From contig JACEFZ010011692.1 of the NCBI GenBank assembly GCA_014155875.1, forward strand, positions 40,823 to 104,822: a stretch of 64,000 bases of DNA, written 5' to 3'. Origin of the DNA: Cepaea nemoralis (Eukaryota > Mollusca > Gastropoda > Stylommatophora > Helicidae). Every line of letters begins with the position of its first letter. Within the stretch, counting starts at the first letter, position 1. The notes under the pieces are model-generated. The model searched no databases. It saw only the letters and a list, made by a program, of their open reading frames with translations, and had not been told where the DNA came from. Shown in pieces: positions 36,886 through 48,895 of this stretch. Both the position numbers and the translations under genes were made by a program.

Positions 36886-37021
36886 ACAATGAAGTGCTGG
36901 AAGACCACGATAATGCCAGTCAACGTGAACAAATAATCAAGAAACAATAGGTTGCACGATTTATTGCCTGGAATATTTCGTTGCACCTCGTCAGGTGCGT
37001 GCTGCAGAGTGATATATCACT

Positions 37022-37522
37022 TGAAGTGAATGGATCAATCAGAGATTGTCTCAAATACATCACACACACATAGTCAATAAGTGAATGGATCAATCAGAGA
37101 CCGGCTCAAATACATCACACACACATAGTCAATAAGTGAATGGATCAATCAGAGACTTGCTCAAATACATCACACACACACATAGTCAATAAGTGAATGG
37201 ATCAATCAGAGATTGTCTCAAATACATCACACACACATAGTCAATAAGTGAATGGATCAATCAGAGACTGGCTCAAATACATCACACACACATAGTCAAT
37301 AAGTGAATGGATCAATCAGAGACTGACTCAAATACATCACACACACATAGTCAATAAGTGAATGGATCAATCAGAGACTGGCTCAAATACATCACACACA
37401 CATAGTCAATAAGTGAATGGATCAATCAGAGATTGGCTCAAATACATCACACACACATAGTCAATAAGTGAATGGATCAATCAGAGATTGGCTCAAATAC
37501 ATCACACACACACATAGTCAAT
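37022..37522. repeat. 55-bp tandem array, about 9 copies
   Basis: Units contain AGTGAATGGATCAATCAGAG and TCAAATACATCACACACACA, spaced 55 bp (37026, 37081). Copies are nearly identical. Confidence 0.94.
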
Positions 37523-37527
37523 AGCAG

Positions 37528-37640
37528 TAACCTGCAGAGATTGAATGTGTGTCTGATGTATGTCAGCTGTGAATGTGTCATCTGTTCACTACAGAGACTG
37601 AATGTGTGTCTGATGTATGTCAGCCTGGATATGTTCACTT
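37528..37640. repeat. Two-copy repeat
   Basis: TGAATGTGTGTCTGATGTAT followed by GTCAGC occurs twice, about 58 bp apart. The sequence from 37641 to 37804 shows no gene. Confidence 0.7.
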
Positions 37641-37804
37641 CCTGCAATATAATTCACAGGAGTCACGTGACGAGATACAGTGAAATATTCCAGGTAACAA
37701 ACCGTGCAACCAGTTGCCCCTTGCTGGTTTGTTTACATTCACTCAAGGCATGCATTGTTTTGAAAGCGAATGAACTTGGGCATAGAAACCCATGGCAAAT
37801 GTTG

Positions 37805-39050
37805 AGATGAATGTCAAAATATAGTTCAGTAGACGAGATGAATGTCAAAATATAGTCCAGTAGATGAGAAGAATGCCAAAATATATCCAGTAGATGAGAT
37901 GAATGTCAAAATATAGTCCAGTAGATGAGATGAATGTCAAAATATAGTCCAGTAGATGACATGAATGCCAAAATATAGTCCAGTAGATGAGATGAATGTC
38001 AAAATATAGTCCAGTAGATGAGATGAATGTCAAAATATAGTCCAGTAGATGAGATTAATGTCAAAATATAGTCCAGTAGATGAGATGAATGTCAAAATAT
38101 AGTCCAGTAGATGAGATGAATGTCAAAATATAGTCCAGTAGATGAGATGAATGTCAAAATATAGTCCAGTAGATGAGATGAATGTCACGATACTGTCCGG
38201 TAGATGAGATAAAGGTCACGATATGGTCCGGTAGATGAGATAAAGGTCATGATATGGTCCGGTAGATGAGATAAAGGTCATGATATGGTCCCGTAGATGA
38301 GATAAAGGTCATGATATGGTCCCGTAGATGAGATAAAGGTCATGATATGGTCCGATAGATGAGATAAAGGTCATGATATGGTCCGATAGATGAGATAAAG
38401 GTCACGATATGGTCCGATAGATGAGATAAAGGTCATGATATGGTCCGATAGATGAGATAAGGGTCATGATATGGTCCGATAGATGAGATAATGGTCACGA
38501 TATGGTCCGATAGATGAGATAAAGGTCACGATATGGTCCGATAGATGAGATAAAGGTCACGATATGGTCCGATAGATGAGATAAAGGTCATGATATGGTC
38601 CGGTAGATGAGATAAAGGTCATGATATGGTCCGATAGATGAGATAAAGGTCACGATATGGTCCGGTAGATGAGATAAAGGTCATGATATGGTCCGGTAGA
38701 TGAGATAAAGGTCATGATATGGTCTCGTAGATGAGATAAAGGTCACGATATGATCCGGTAGATGAGATAAAGGTCACGATATGGTCCGATAGATGAGATA
38801 AAGGTCACGATATGGTCCGGTAGATGAGATAAAGGTCATGATATGGTCCGGTAGATGAGATAAAGGTCATGATATGGTCCGATAGATGAGATAAAGGTCA
38901 CGATATGGTCCGGTAGATGAGATAAAGGTCATGATATGGTCCGGTAGATGAGATAAAGGTCATGATATGGTCCCGTAGATGAGATAAAGGTCATGATATG
39001 GTCCCGTAGACGAGATAAAGGTCAGGATATGGTCCGGTAGAAGAGATAAT
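37805..39050. repeat. 31-bp tandem array, about 40 copies, two subfamilies
   Basis: From 37805 to about 38190 the unit is GATGAATGTCAAAATATAGT plus CCAGTAGATGA. From there to 39050 it is GATAAAGGTCATGATATGGT plus CCGGTAGATGA. The switch happens within one or two units (GTCACGATACTGTCC), so two homogeneous blocks abut. Confidence 0.95.
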
Positions 39051-39154
39051 GCCATATCCCAGTTGCCTTCAGTCAGAAGGTCGTGACTGCAAACTGACAC
39101 CTGAGACCGTATACACAAGCAATACGTCGTATGTACAAACTATCACATATCTTA

Positions 39155-39542
39155 TCTTCGTGCCAGGTCATGCGGGAGTACAAGGAAATGAGCGGGCTGA
39201 CAAGCTCGCAGGTGAGGCTACTGTGGAGGGCGGACGCGCCATGGACCAGGCTGACATTCTGAATGCTCTACGAGAAGTGAGACTTTTGCGAGAACCAAGT
39301 GATGACTGTGAATCTACAACAATGGCCAGACTGCGGGAGCAGCAAATTAAAAGAGGGGTGGCCAAACAAGAACACAAAGCAGGAAGCCAAAGAACATTGA
39401 TAAACCAACACAGAACTGGCGTCGTTAGCCGCTATACGCTGCGGGATTTGCTGAGGAGGGGATCCGAGCACTTATGGACTGAATGGTTCGATGTGCAACG
39501 AGGATGATCTGTCGACTAACTAACTAACTAACTAACTAACTA
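39155..39542 (+). mobile_element. 5'-truncated copy of the 11315 LINE (RNase H end)
   Basis: The copy starts inside RNase H (FVPGHAGVQGNERAD), keeps an open frame to the true C-terminus (LWTEWFDVQRG, stop at 39505-39507), and ends in (CTAA)n. An 10-bp duplication, ACATATCTTA, lies at 39145-39154 and 39543-39552. It is close in sequence to the minus-strand copy but lacks that copy's premature stop, so this end is the better preserved. The frame upstream to 39049 is chance fusion with flanking DNA. Confidence 0.93.
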
Positions 39543-39717
39543 ACATATCTTATGTAGAAGCCATATATCTAACCATAACAACAATCAATGACTGATCACA
39601 GTATTATTATTACATTAACAGTGTCAGTTGAAATGTGAAGATTCGCGGACACTCCGTGGTCGCCCTAAAACAGGGCTGTGAGATCACGGCGTTCATGGTC
39701 GCTGATTCATTCTGTAT

Positions 39718-39941
39718 TTAACTGAAGGCGTGGTAGAGACCATAAGCCCGGAGCATGGCTCTCATGGGATCTATGCCGGGGCCGCCCAGCCCCATGCCGC
39801 TGGACATCATATACATGGGCATCATCTTGTTGAGGTCCATGCCACTCATGGCCAGTGGTAGGAACATGGGGTTGGACATCATGCCGGGCGCCGAGCCCAT
39901 TGGAGCTTGTCCTGGGAACATGCCGCCCATTGGGGGTTGTC
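39718..39941 (-). CDS. Candidate terminal exon: Met/Gly/Pro-rich protein C-terminus
   Basis: On the minus strand the frame begins just after a good splice acceptor (pyrimidine-rich CTCTCCCCTTGACCTCCCCAG at the 39941/39942 border) and ends with a stop at 39718. It encodes about 74 residues: an N-terminal repeat-like part with PGQPPMGGMFPGQAPMG, then MSGMDLNKMMPMYMMSSGMG, ending LRAYGLYHAFS. The first codon is split by the intron. The sequence is not part of any array or element seen here. Met/Gly/Pro-rich tails occur in secreted or matrix proteins and in some RNA-binding proteins, so no function is assigned. No AATAAA was found directly downstream, and the upstream exons are not identified. 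Confidence 0.5.
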
Positions 39942-39956
39942 CTGGGGAGGTCAAGG

Positions 39957-40290
39957 GGAGAGTTATGTTACAGATGTTACTGTGAGGTGAGTTATGTTAC
40001 AGATGTTACATAGAGGAAAGTTATGTTACATAGAAGAGAGCTATGTTACAGACATTGCAGAGAGTAGAGTTATGTTACAGTGAGGTGTGTTATCTTACAG
40101 ATGTTACAAAGATAAGAGTTATGCTACAGATGTTACAGTGAGGTGTGTTATCTTACAGATGTTACACAGAGGAGAGTTCTGTTACAGATGTTAAAGTGAG
40201 GTGTGTTATCTTACAGATATTACAGAGAGGAGAGTTATGTTACATAGAGGAGAGTTATGTTACAGATGTTACTGTGTAGTGTTGCTGACT
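39957..40290. repeat. Irregular tandem array of TTACAGATGTTACA units
   Basis: GAGTTATGTTACAGATGTTAC and variants with GAGGTGTGTTATCTTACAGA recur at irregular spacing. It sits in what would be the intron upstream of the candidate exon. Confidence 0.85.
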
Positions 40291-40431
40291 GTGTAGTGTG
40301 GACAGGCATTGTGACCACAGCAAGTGTACAGACACGACAACAATAAAACAACATATCAGCACGAGTGACCGCCACAACCAAGGCAAAGCAATCCATGTGT
40401 ACAGTGGCAGCCGACGGGACAAGGCCGATAC

Positions 40432-40585
40432 AAGTAGAGAGTGTCAGGTGTATGGAGTCAGTGACACCAGTAGATGACACAAGTAGAGAGTGTCAGGTGT
40501 ATGGAGTCAGTGACACCAGTAGATGACACAAGTAGAGAGTGTCAGGTGTATGGAGTCAGTGACACCAGTAGATGACACAAGTAGC
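40432..40585. repeat. 49-bp tandem repeat, 3 copies
   Basis: Units with AGTAGAGAGTGTCAGGTGTA and GACACCAGTAGATGACAC are spaced 49 bp (40441, 40490). They are unrelated in sequence to the other two 49-bp arrays. Confidence 0.93.
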
Positions 40586-40740
40586 ACACAGCAAACATGC
40601 AGAACAACACACACAAGGCCAGTCTTCCGCCTGACGAAGAACTATTGCGAGCATCTTATCTCCGTGCACGGATGTTAACGTGTTTTACTGTGTGATGTAT
40701 TTACAATTTATGAAAGGAATCGCCAACAGAGGACATAACA

Positions 40741-41016
40741 CCAACAATATAAGATATGTGGATTTTATAGATTAGAGAAATTAGACGTAGACATTCAAGA
40801 ATTTGTTAGGAGTATGAGGAGTAATAAACTGGAGAACTTTGTGACAACTGGCAAGACTGAAGGGAAAAGAAAAAGGGGAATGGAGTGTGATAAATATCTA
40901 GATGACTTGGTCAAATGGCATGTTCGGGACAAGAACACCGAGCTGAGCCACGACTCTGGTGATCGTGTGAGATGACGAAACATGGCTGCCCACGCCTACC
41001 GCTATGGCGCATGATG
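40741..41016 (+). pseudogene. LINE reverse transcriptase C-terminal fragment (RTE-like)
   Basis: The frame reads KLENFVTTGKTEGKRKRG, DKYLDDLVKWH, then DSGDRVR, a TGA, RNMAAHAYRYGA and stops, followed by ATGATGATAAT. This is the conserved C-terminal end of a LINE RT protein, with an ATG-rich 3' end as in RTE-like elements (clade inferred). It is a 5'-truncated, decayed copy and a useful reference for the arrays at 42989-44868, which repeat the same coding segment. Confidence 0.8.
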
Positions 41017-42529
41017 ATAATATTTTAAAGTTCTGACTGCAGACAACGAAGAGGATCTGCAACATTTAGTGTATGCGAGTTACTCTATACGCTGAACAAC
41101 TGGGATTAGAATTAGATTGGATGAAAGAAGAAATTATTGCCATCTCAAATAGGGGGAAAACCATCACAATGTAGCATCGAAGTCAAGAGGAACATTCATA
41201 AACTGGCGAATTGGGTGCCAAGAGCCGGACTCCCTCACTCAATGTCCGACATCTTGGTTTCTTGTCTAAGGTTTCTAAGATTTAGCAGAAATATCTCTGT
41301 GGGCTCCTATCAATACTGTGCAAGTCTTTCATGCACACAACAAAAGTTCAAAGCGTCCTTAGAGTACAAGATCACTTTATTACAGCACAGTTCTCACCGT
41401 GGTTGCCATCGTACACCGCCAGCTATTGCCTTTCAGCGTTCTGTGTACGACCATCTCACCCACTGTCTGTCCATAAAGAATAACTGGCACAACTAATCGT
41501 TATTTGTTCATGCTGTTGCTGCACACTATAGACTCTATACTTAGCTGCTAAACGATAATACCAGTTTTAGTTACTTACGCACATCACACTGGTGGACAAC
41601 GTTTCACGGCGTGTCTCTCGCTCCGCCATTCTCGTCACAAAACAGGGTCAGCTCTCTCACCACAACCGGTCGATATTTACTGGCCCATCGTCAGTCGTTA
41701 ACTTCAGTGTACTGCTTCTTCACTCACAGCTTTCTTAAACAAGAACACTCTTTCACTGTTGACTGCATCTTGGATAACTGCAACCATCGCAAAACGCTTT
41801 CAAACTCAGAACTCTCTCCAAATCAACCTTCTTGTCTCACGTCCCATCTCGCACTGTCCGAGCGCACCCTTTTCCGGCTTTGACCTCGGCGTGTCATGTG
41901 ACCACATAACTCCGCCCCTTTCGTGTCCCGGTGTTGGGTTGGTTTGTCAACTCGTGTCTGAGTGACATAATTTTACACTTGCTGTTTCTCTAATCCATCT
42001 CATGGCATTGGTACAATTTGTTAGTTAATTAGTCGCGGCTGCAACTTCAGGGCAAAAGGTCGCCCCTTTAAGCTCTGTTCCTGTGCCAGTGGTTATCACA
42101 CAAAATGTTCCTTACTGCCCCTTTTGAAAAGTGGAACAGACAGGAGTCTCAACAAACCAACAGCCTGCACAGGCATACTATGCCTAATGCCGCAGCCAGA
42201 ATGTCAACAAAAATGTCCGCAAGAAGAAATGCAGTTCATCATCGATTGAAGCGGCAGTCACTAGAAACCTAGCATCCAATCATTACCGCATAAGGCAACC
42301 CAGATAGCTCAGCGACCGACCGGCCGCCATTTATCTGAACATGCAATTCACGCTACAAACAAACGCGAACAGATGTAAAGACATTCCACACGAAATTCAC
42401 AGCTCACAGTGTCGCTCCACGCACTCATCTCAGTAGCAGGGTGACAGAACTATGCACTACCAGTCCAACATGAGGAAAATGCGTAAGCAAACCGTAGCCA
42501 CAATCATAAATACTCCAGAGGCTAACCGC
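41017..42529. other. Unique spacer, no gene seen
   Basis: Both strands have only short frames without domains. GTGACCACATAACTCCGCCCC near 41900 looks like CpG-bearing promoter sequence, but nothing downstream supports a gene. Confidence 0.4.
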
Positions 42530-42988
42530 CTATCCTCCATGTTTGGGACCGAAAGTCTCAATCGGTACAACTATGTCGGGACAGTAGAGATTAGAAGAAG
42601 GATCCTCATGGAAAAGAAACCTTGCAAGGTAGAAAACGTTCTCACAGGCTGTCACCTGCGGTGACAAACAGAGTGTGAAGTGGAAACTAGAAACTGTACT
42701 ATTGTATGTATGTGAAGCATGGACAATAAGCAAAGAAGCTGATAATAATCTAATGGCAATAGACATGTGTTTTCTGAGGATAATGCAAAGAAAACCACAA
42801 ATGGACAGAAAAGCAAATGTGGCAGTCCTTCAGAAAGCATCAGTTCAAATGTTTTACACGGCATGAGGGGAATTAAACTGGAAAACTTGGTGGCAACTGG
42901 CAAAATTGATGGAAAAGGAGCAAGGGGAAGGCAAAGAGGTAAATACTTGAGTGATCTGGCAACGTGACACAACAGAGACAAGAGCACG

Positions 42989-44468
42989 GATGTGATCCGA
43001 GACTGGTGATGGTGTGGGATGTGATCCGAGACTGGTGATCACGTGGGATGTGATCCGAGACTGATGATCGTGCGGGATGTGATCCGAGACTGGTGATCAC
43101 GGGGGATGTGATCCGAGACTGGTGATCACGTGGGATGTGATCCGAGACTGGTGATCGTGTGAGATGTGATCCGAGACTGGTGATCACGTGGGATGTGATC
43201 CGAGACTGGTGATCGTGTGAGATGTGATCCGAGACTGGTGATCACGTGGGATGTGATCCGAGACTGGTGATCACGTGGGATGTGATCCGAGACTGATGAT
43301 CGTGCGGGATGTGATCCGAGACTGGTGATCACGGGGGATGTGATACGAGACTGGTGATCGTGTGAGATGTGATCCGAGACTGGTGATCACGTGGGATGTG
43401 ATCCGAGACTGGTGATCACGTGGGATGTGATCCGAGACTGGTGATCGTGCGGGATGTGATACGAGACTGGTGATCGTGTGAGATGTGATCCGAGACTAGT
43501 GATCACGTGGGATGTGATCCGAGACTGGTGATCACGCGGGATGTGATCCGAGACTGGTGATCGTGTGAGATGTGATCCGAGACTGGTGATCACGTGGGAT
43601 GTGATCCGAGACAGGTGATCACGTGGGATGTGATCCGAAACTGATGATCGTGCGGGATGTGATCCGAGACTGGTGATCACGGGGGATGTGATACGAGACT
43701 GGTGATCGTGTGAGATGTGATCCGAGACTGGTGATCACGTGGGATGTGATCCGAGACTGGTGATCACGTGGGATGTGATCCGAGACTGCTGATCGTGCGG
43801 GATGTGATCCGAGACTGGTGATCGTGTGGGATGTGATCCGAGACTGGTGATCGTGCGGGATGTGATCTAAGACTGGTGATGGTGTGGGATGTGAACCGAG
43901 ACTGGTGATCGTGCAGGATGTGATCCGAGACTGGTGATCGTGTGGGATGTGATCCGAGACTGGTGATCGTGTGGGATGTGATCCGAGACTGGTGATCGTG
44001 TGGGATGTGATCCGAGACTGGTGATGGTGTGGGATGTGATCCGAGACTGATGATCGTGTGGGATGTGATCCGAGACTGGTGATCACGTGGGATGTGATAC
44101 GAGACTGTTGATCACTTGGGATGTGATCCGAGACTAGTGATTTTGTGGGATGTGATCCGAGACTGGTGATCACGTGGGATGTGATACGAGACTGGTGATC
44201 GTGTGGGATGTGATCCGAGACTGGTGATCACGTGGGATGTGATCCGAGACTGGTGATCACGTGGGATGTGATCCGAGACTGGTGATGGTGTGGGATGTGA
44301 TCCGAGACTGGTGATCGTGTGGGATGTGATCCGAGACTAGTGATCGTGTCGGATGTGATCCGAGACTGGTGATCGTGTGGGATGTGATCCGAGACTGTTG
44401 ATCGTGTGGGATGTGATCCGAGACTGGTGATGGTGTGGGATGTGATCCGAGACTGTTGATCGTGTGGG
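42989..44468. repeat. 30-bp tandem array, about 49 copies, LINE-derived
   Basis: The unit is GATGTGATCCGAGACTGGTG plus ATCGTGTGGG or ATCACGTGGG. The first unit is continuous with LINE coding sequence (STDVIRDW). It aligns with GAGCTGAGCCACGACTCTGG plus TGATCGTGTGAGA in the LINE at 40935-40972. Many units contain the dyad GATCAC-N7-GTGATC and the E-box CACGTG. Ser/His/Arg-rich minus frames are shadows. Confidence 0.95.
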
Positions 44469-44868
44469 AGAGCAACTACGCTTATCGGTGTGGCACATTA
44501 TCGTGTGGGAGGGCAACTACGCTTATCGGTGTGGCACATGATCGTGTGGGAGGGCAACTACGCTTATCGGTGTGGCACATGATCGTGTGAGAGGGCAACT
44601 ACGCTTATCGGTGTGGCACATGATCGTGTGAGAGGGCAACTACGCTTATCGGTGTGGCACATGATCGTGTGAGAGGGCAACTACGCTTATCGGTGTGGCA
44701 CATGATCGTGTGAGAGGGCAACTACGCTTATCGGTGTGGCACATGATCGTGTGGGAGGGCAACTACGCTTATCGGTGTGGCACATGATCGTGTGGGAGGG
44801 CAACTACGCTTATCGGTGTGGCACATGATCGTGTGAGATGGTGATCACGTGGGATGTGATACGAGACT
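44469..44868. repeat. 41-bp tandem array, about 9 copies, LINE-derived
   Basis: The unit is GAGGGCAACTACGCTTATCG plus GTGTGGCACATGATCGTGTGG, spaced 41 bp (44521, 44562). In one frame it reads WEGNYAYRCGT then a stop, matching the LINE ending RNMAAHAYRYGA-stop at 40980. It is thus the next segment of the same LINE end, amplified separately. One 30-bp-type unit reappears at 44830-44868. Confidence 0.94.
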
Positions 44869-44925
44869 GGTGATCGTGCGGGATGGCAACTACGCTTACC
44901 GGTGTGGCACATGATCGTGATGATG

Positions 44926-45689
44926 ATCTTCTATCCTGGGGTGAAAAGGTCTGTAACGGTTATTCTTTATATAAACATGGAGATTGTTGTGAAAGACGGC
45001 CAGGTGTGGCTGCTTCACGGGGCACCGTGCCCGAGAGACTTACATCGGACATTGATGAAGACGCAGGCATAAGCCAGGTGACATTACCACTACCAGCAGT
45101 ACCTGTGTACACAACAGACAATCAATATGTCATACACTTACCTAGACATGCGTGTATGACCACCAGCAGGAGCGCCACCAGGTATTTCGTGTGTGAGATC
45201 ATCTTGAGAGAGGAAGCTGTGGACAGATGAAGACGACACGGACAGTCAGAGCCTGTTGATGGCACATTCACGAGATGATGGTATTCTGGTGTGTGTTATT
45301 ATTATAACAATTGTCTCGTGGTAGTCACCCGTTATGTCGGCACATTCACGAGATGATGGTATTCTGGTGTGTGTTATTATTATAACAGTTGTTCCGTGGC
45401 ACCGTCTCGCGTGGGTCTGTGAGGATCACATTTATTATAACATTCTGTAGGTCTGAGGGCCATGAGGGATAGATGGGCAGACATTCCGTCACTGTGGCCA
45501 GAGACGAGCCCAGACGTCGACCCCGCACCCCGCCGTGCTAGTGGCACTACCGGCGGACCCCGCTGTCAACCTCGCCAGCTAGTGACGTCACCTATCACGT
45601 GCTGAGTGGTGTCTCCATTGTGTGACTCACCCTATCCGTCCAATATACGTCCAGCCGTGAACACAGGCTTCTTTACTTTACTTGTAACG
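44926..45689. other. Spacer with a 78-bp tandem dimer
   Basis: GGCACATTCACGAGATGATG begins two copies at 45261 and 45339 that share a GTGTGTTATTATTATAACA block. No gene is supported. Confidence 0.6.
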
Positions 45690-46045
45690 TTACTTTACTG
45701 AAAAGTACTTTGACTTTGACTTTACATTACTTTTATTTTACTTTACCTTTACTTTACTTTTACTTCACATTACTTTTATTTTACTTTTACCTGTACTTTA
45801 CTTTACTTTACTTTACATTACTTTTACTTTACTTTACTTTACTTAACTTTACAATACTTTACATTACTTTACATTACATTACTTTTACATTACTTTACTT
45901 TACTTACATTACTTTACATTACTTTTACTTTTACTTTTACTTTACACTACTTTACTTTACTTTACTTTACTTTACTTTACTTTTACTTTTACTTTTACTT
46001 TACTTTACTTTACTTTACCTTTACCTTTACCTTTACTTTACTTAT
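45690..46045. repeat. (TTTAC)n microsatellite
   Basis: Pentanucleotide TTTAC and hexanucleotide TTTTAC units with CATTAC variants. The Leu/Tyr/Phe frame across it is low complexity. Confidence 0.95.
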
Positions 46046-46130
46046 GGTGTAAGAAACGCAACAGCAAAGTACACGGAACCAATCTGAAACAAGTCAATGT
46101 ATTGAAGTATTTTGGTATTTTAACAACAGC

Positions 46131-46205
46131 AGATGGAAGCAGATGGAAGCAGATGGAAGCAGATGGAAGCAGATGGAAGCAGATGGAAGCAGATGGAAGC
46201 AGATG
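46131..46205. repeat. 10-bp tandem repeat, 7 copies
   Basis: Seven exact AGATGGAAGC units plus a partial, inserted in LINE coding sequence exactly after GCAGATGGAAGC, the likely seed. Confidence 0.98.
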
Positions 46206-46460
46206 TATTCAGGAAGTTCAATGTAGAATAGACCAAGCACATGCAGATTTGACCAGTTGGAGAATATTCTCGGCAACTGTTCTGTGTCAATAAAAGTGAA
46301 GAAACTATTTATTGAGAGCTATACCCATTTCTATGAAAGCACATCGTGGACATATAACAGACAAGTGAGGGATTTTGTGAAGGCTGGGGATATGTGTCTT
46401 TTTAGAGGAATGATGAGAACACGATGGACGGAAAGAAAGTGCAATGAAGATATCTTGAAA

Positions 46461-48612
46461 GAAGATAACTCACAAAGAAGATAACTCACAAAGAAGATAA
46501 CTCACAGAGAAGATAACTCACAAAGAAGATAACTCACAAAGAAGATAACTCACAAAGAAGATAACTCACAGAGAAGATAACTCACAGAGAAGATAACTCA
46601 CAAAGAAGATAACTCACAAAGAGGATAACTCACAGAGAAGATAACTCACAGAGAAGATAACTCACAGAGAATATAACTCACAAAGAAGATAACTCACAAA
46701 GAAGATAACTCACAGAGAAGATAACTCACAAAGAAGATAACTCACAAAGAGGATAACTCACAAAGAAGATAACTCACAGAGAAGATAACTAACAAAGAAG
46801 ATAACACACAAAGAAGATAACTCACAGAGAATATAACTCACAAAGAAGATAACTCACAAAGAAGATAACTCACAAAGAAGATAACTCACAAAGAAGATAA
46901 CTCACAGAGAATATAACTCACAAAGAAGATAACTCACAAAGAAGATAACTCACAAAGAAGATAACTCACAAAGAGGATAACTCACAAAGAAGATAACTCA
47001 CAGAGAAGATAACTCACAAAGAAGATAACACACAAAGAAGATAACTCACAGAGAATATAACTCACAAAGAAGATAACTCACAAAGAAGATAACTCACAAA
47101 GAAGATAACTCACAAAGAAGATAACTAACAAAGAAGATAACTCACAGAGAAGATAACTCACAAAGAAGATAACTCACAAAGAAGATAACTCACAAAGAAG
47201 ATAACTCACAGAGAAGATAACTCACAGAGAAGATAACTCACAAAGAAGATAACTCACAAAGAGGATAACTCACAGAGAAGATAACTCACAGAGAAGATAA
47301 CTCACAGAGAATATAACTCACAAAGAAGATAACTCACAAAGAAGATAACTCACAGAGAAGATAACTCACAAAGAAGATAACTCACAAAGAGGATAACTCA
47401 CAAAGAAGATAACTCACAGAGAAGATAACTAACAAAGAAGATAACACACAAAGAAGATAACTCACAGAGAATATAACTCACAAAGAAGATAACTCACAAA
47501 GAAGATAACTCACAAAGAAGATAACTCACAGAGAATATAACTCACAAAGAAGATAACTCACAAAGAAGATAACACACAAAGAAGATAACTCACAGAGAAT
47601 ATAACTCACAAAGAAGATAACTCACAAAGAAGATAACTCACAAAGAAGATAACTCACAAAGAAGATAACTCACAGAGAATATAACTCACAAAGAAGATAA
47701 CTCACAAAGAAGATAACTCACAAGAAGATAACTCACAAAGAGGATAACTCACAAAGAAGATAACTCACAGAGAAGATAACTCACAAAGAAGATAACACAC
47801 AAAGAAGATAACTCACAGAGAATATAACTCACAAAGAAGATAAACTCACAAGAAGATAACTCACAAAGAAGATAACTCACAAAGAAGATAACTCACAAAG
47901 AAGATAACTCACAGAGAAGATAACTCACAAAGAAGATAACTCACAAAGAAGATAACTCACAAAGAAGATAACTCACAGAGAAGATAACTCACAGAGAAGA
48001 TAACTCACAAAGAAGATAACTCACAAAGAGGATAACTCACAGAGAAGATAACTCACAGAGGAAGATAACTCACAGAGAATATAACTCACAAAGAAGATAA
48101 CTCACAAAGAAGATAACTCACAGAGAAGATAACTCACAAAGAAGATAACTCACAAAGAGGATAACTCACAAAGAAGATAACTCACAGAGAAGATAACTAA
48201 CAAAGAAGATAACACACAAAGAAGATAACTCACAGAGAATATAACTCACAAAGAAGATAACTCACAAAGAAGATAACTCACAAAGAAGATAACTCACAGA
48301 GAATATAACTCACAAAGAAGATAACTCACAAAGAAGATAACTCACAAAGAAGATAACTCACAGAGAATATAACTCACAAAGAAGATAACTCACAAAGAAG
48401 ATAACTCACAAAGAAGATAACTCACAAAGAGGATAACTCACAAAGAAGATAACTCACAGAGAAGATAACTCACAAAGAAGATAACACACAAAGAAGATAA
48501 CTCACAGAGAATATAACTCACAAAGAAGATAACTCACAAAGAAGATAACTCACAAAGAAGATAACTCACAGAGAATATAACTCACAAAGAAGATAACTCA
48601 CAGAGAATATAA
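46461..48612. repeat. 16-bp satellite, about 134 copies, with 640-bp higher-order repeat, inside a LINE
   Basis: The unit is AAAGAAGATAACTCAC with variants GAGAAGATAACTCAC, GAGGATAACTCAC and GAATATAACTCAC. The variant series around CTAACAAAGAAG at 46741 recurs exactly 640 bp (40 units) later at 47381 and again about 768 bp on. Its left edge is LINE coding TTGAAAGAAGATAACTCAC and its right edge is CACAAAGAGACCTGG, so the unit is a LINE segment amplified in place. Confidence 0.97.
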
Positions 48613-48895
48613 CTCACAAAGAGACCTGGTTACTCGCATCAGAAGAAAGTAGTCCACGTTCTATGGACATGTCATGAAAAGGGGAAAGCTGGGGTTTGTC
48701 ATCACAAACGGAAAATTGGAAGGAATAAGAGGCCGGGGAAGACCAAGGGAACAGATGCTGGGTCGTTTGATATCTTGGCATGATGCAAAGTTGGTATCAG
48801 AAATGATTGGAAGAACACATCATAGAGAGCTGTTTAAAACAAAAAAAAAGATAGAGAGCTGTGGAGAGATATAATCCCCAACGTACATGGGCTAT

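Larger units (their letters stand above)
42530..44925 (+). mobile_element. LINE RT C-terminus (RTE-like) swollen by two internal arrays
   Basis: Pieces of the same C-terminal region as 40741 are present in order: NYVGTVEIRRRI (about 42567), VLLYVCEAWTISKEADNNL (about 42705), FLRIMQRKPQMDRKAN, then KLENLVATGKIDGKGARG (about 42880) and RDKSTDVIRDW (about 42975). The 30-bp array follows (42989-44468), then the 41-bp array (44469-44826), and finally GNYAYRCGT plus a stop and GATGATGAT at 44880-44925, which is the normal LINE end. The coding segments are frameshifted relative to each other. Confidence 0.85.

Noticed and set aside
39049..39507. Free-standing RNase H-like gene
   Set aside because: It matches the C-terminus of the LINE at 11315, has a LINE tail and target duplication, and its first 35 codons are chance upstream sequence.
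42296..42330. tRNA-like GATAGCTCAGCGACCGACCGG
   Set aside because: Only a D-arm-like word; no matching acceptor or box B within a tRNA length.
44883..45230. 115-codon plus frame
   Set aside because: It starts in the LINE 3' end and continues into unique DNA without a recognisable domain or exon signals.
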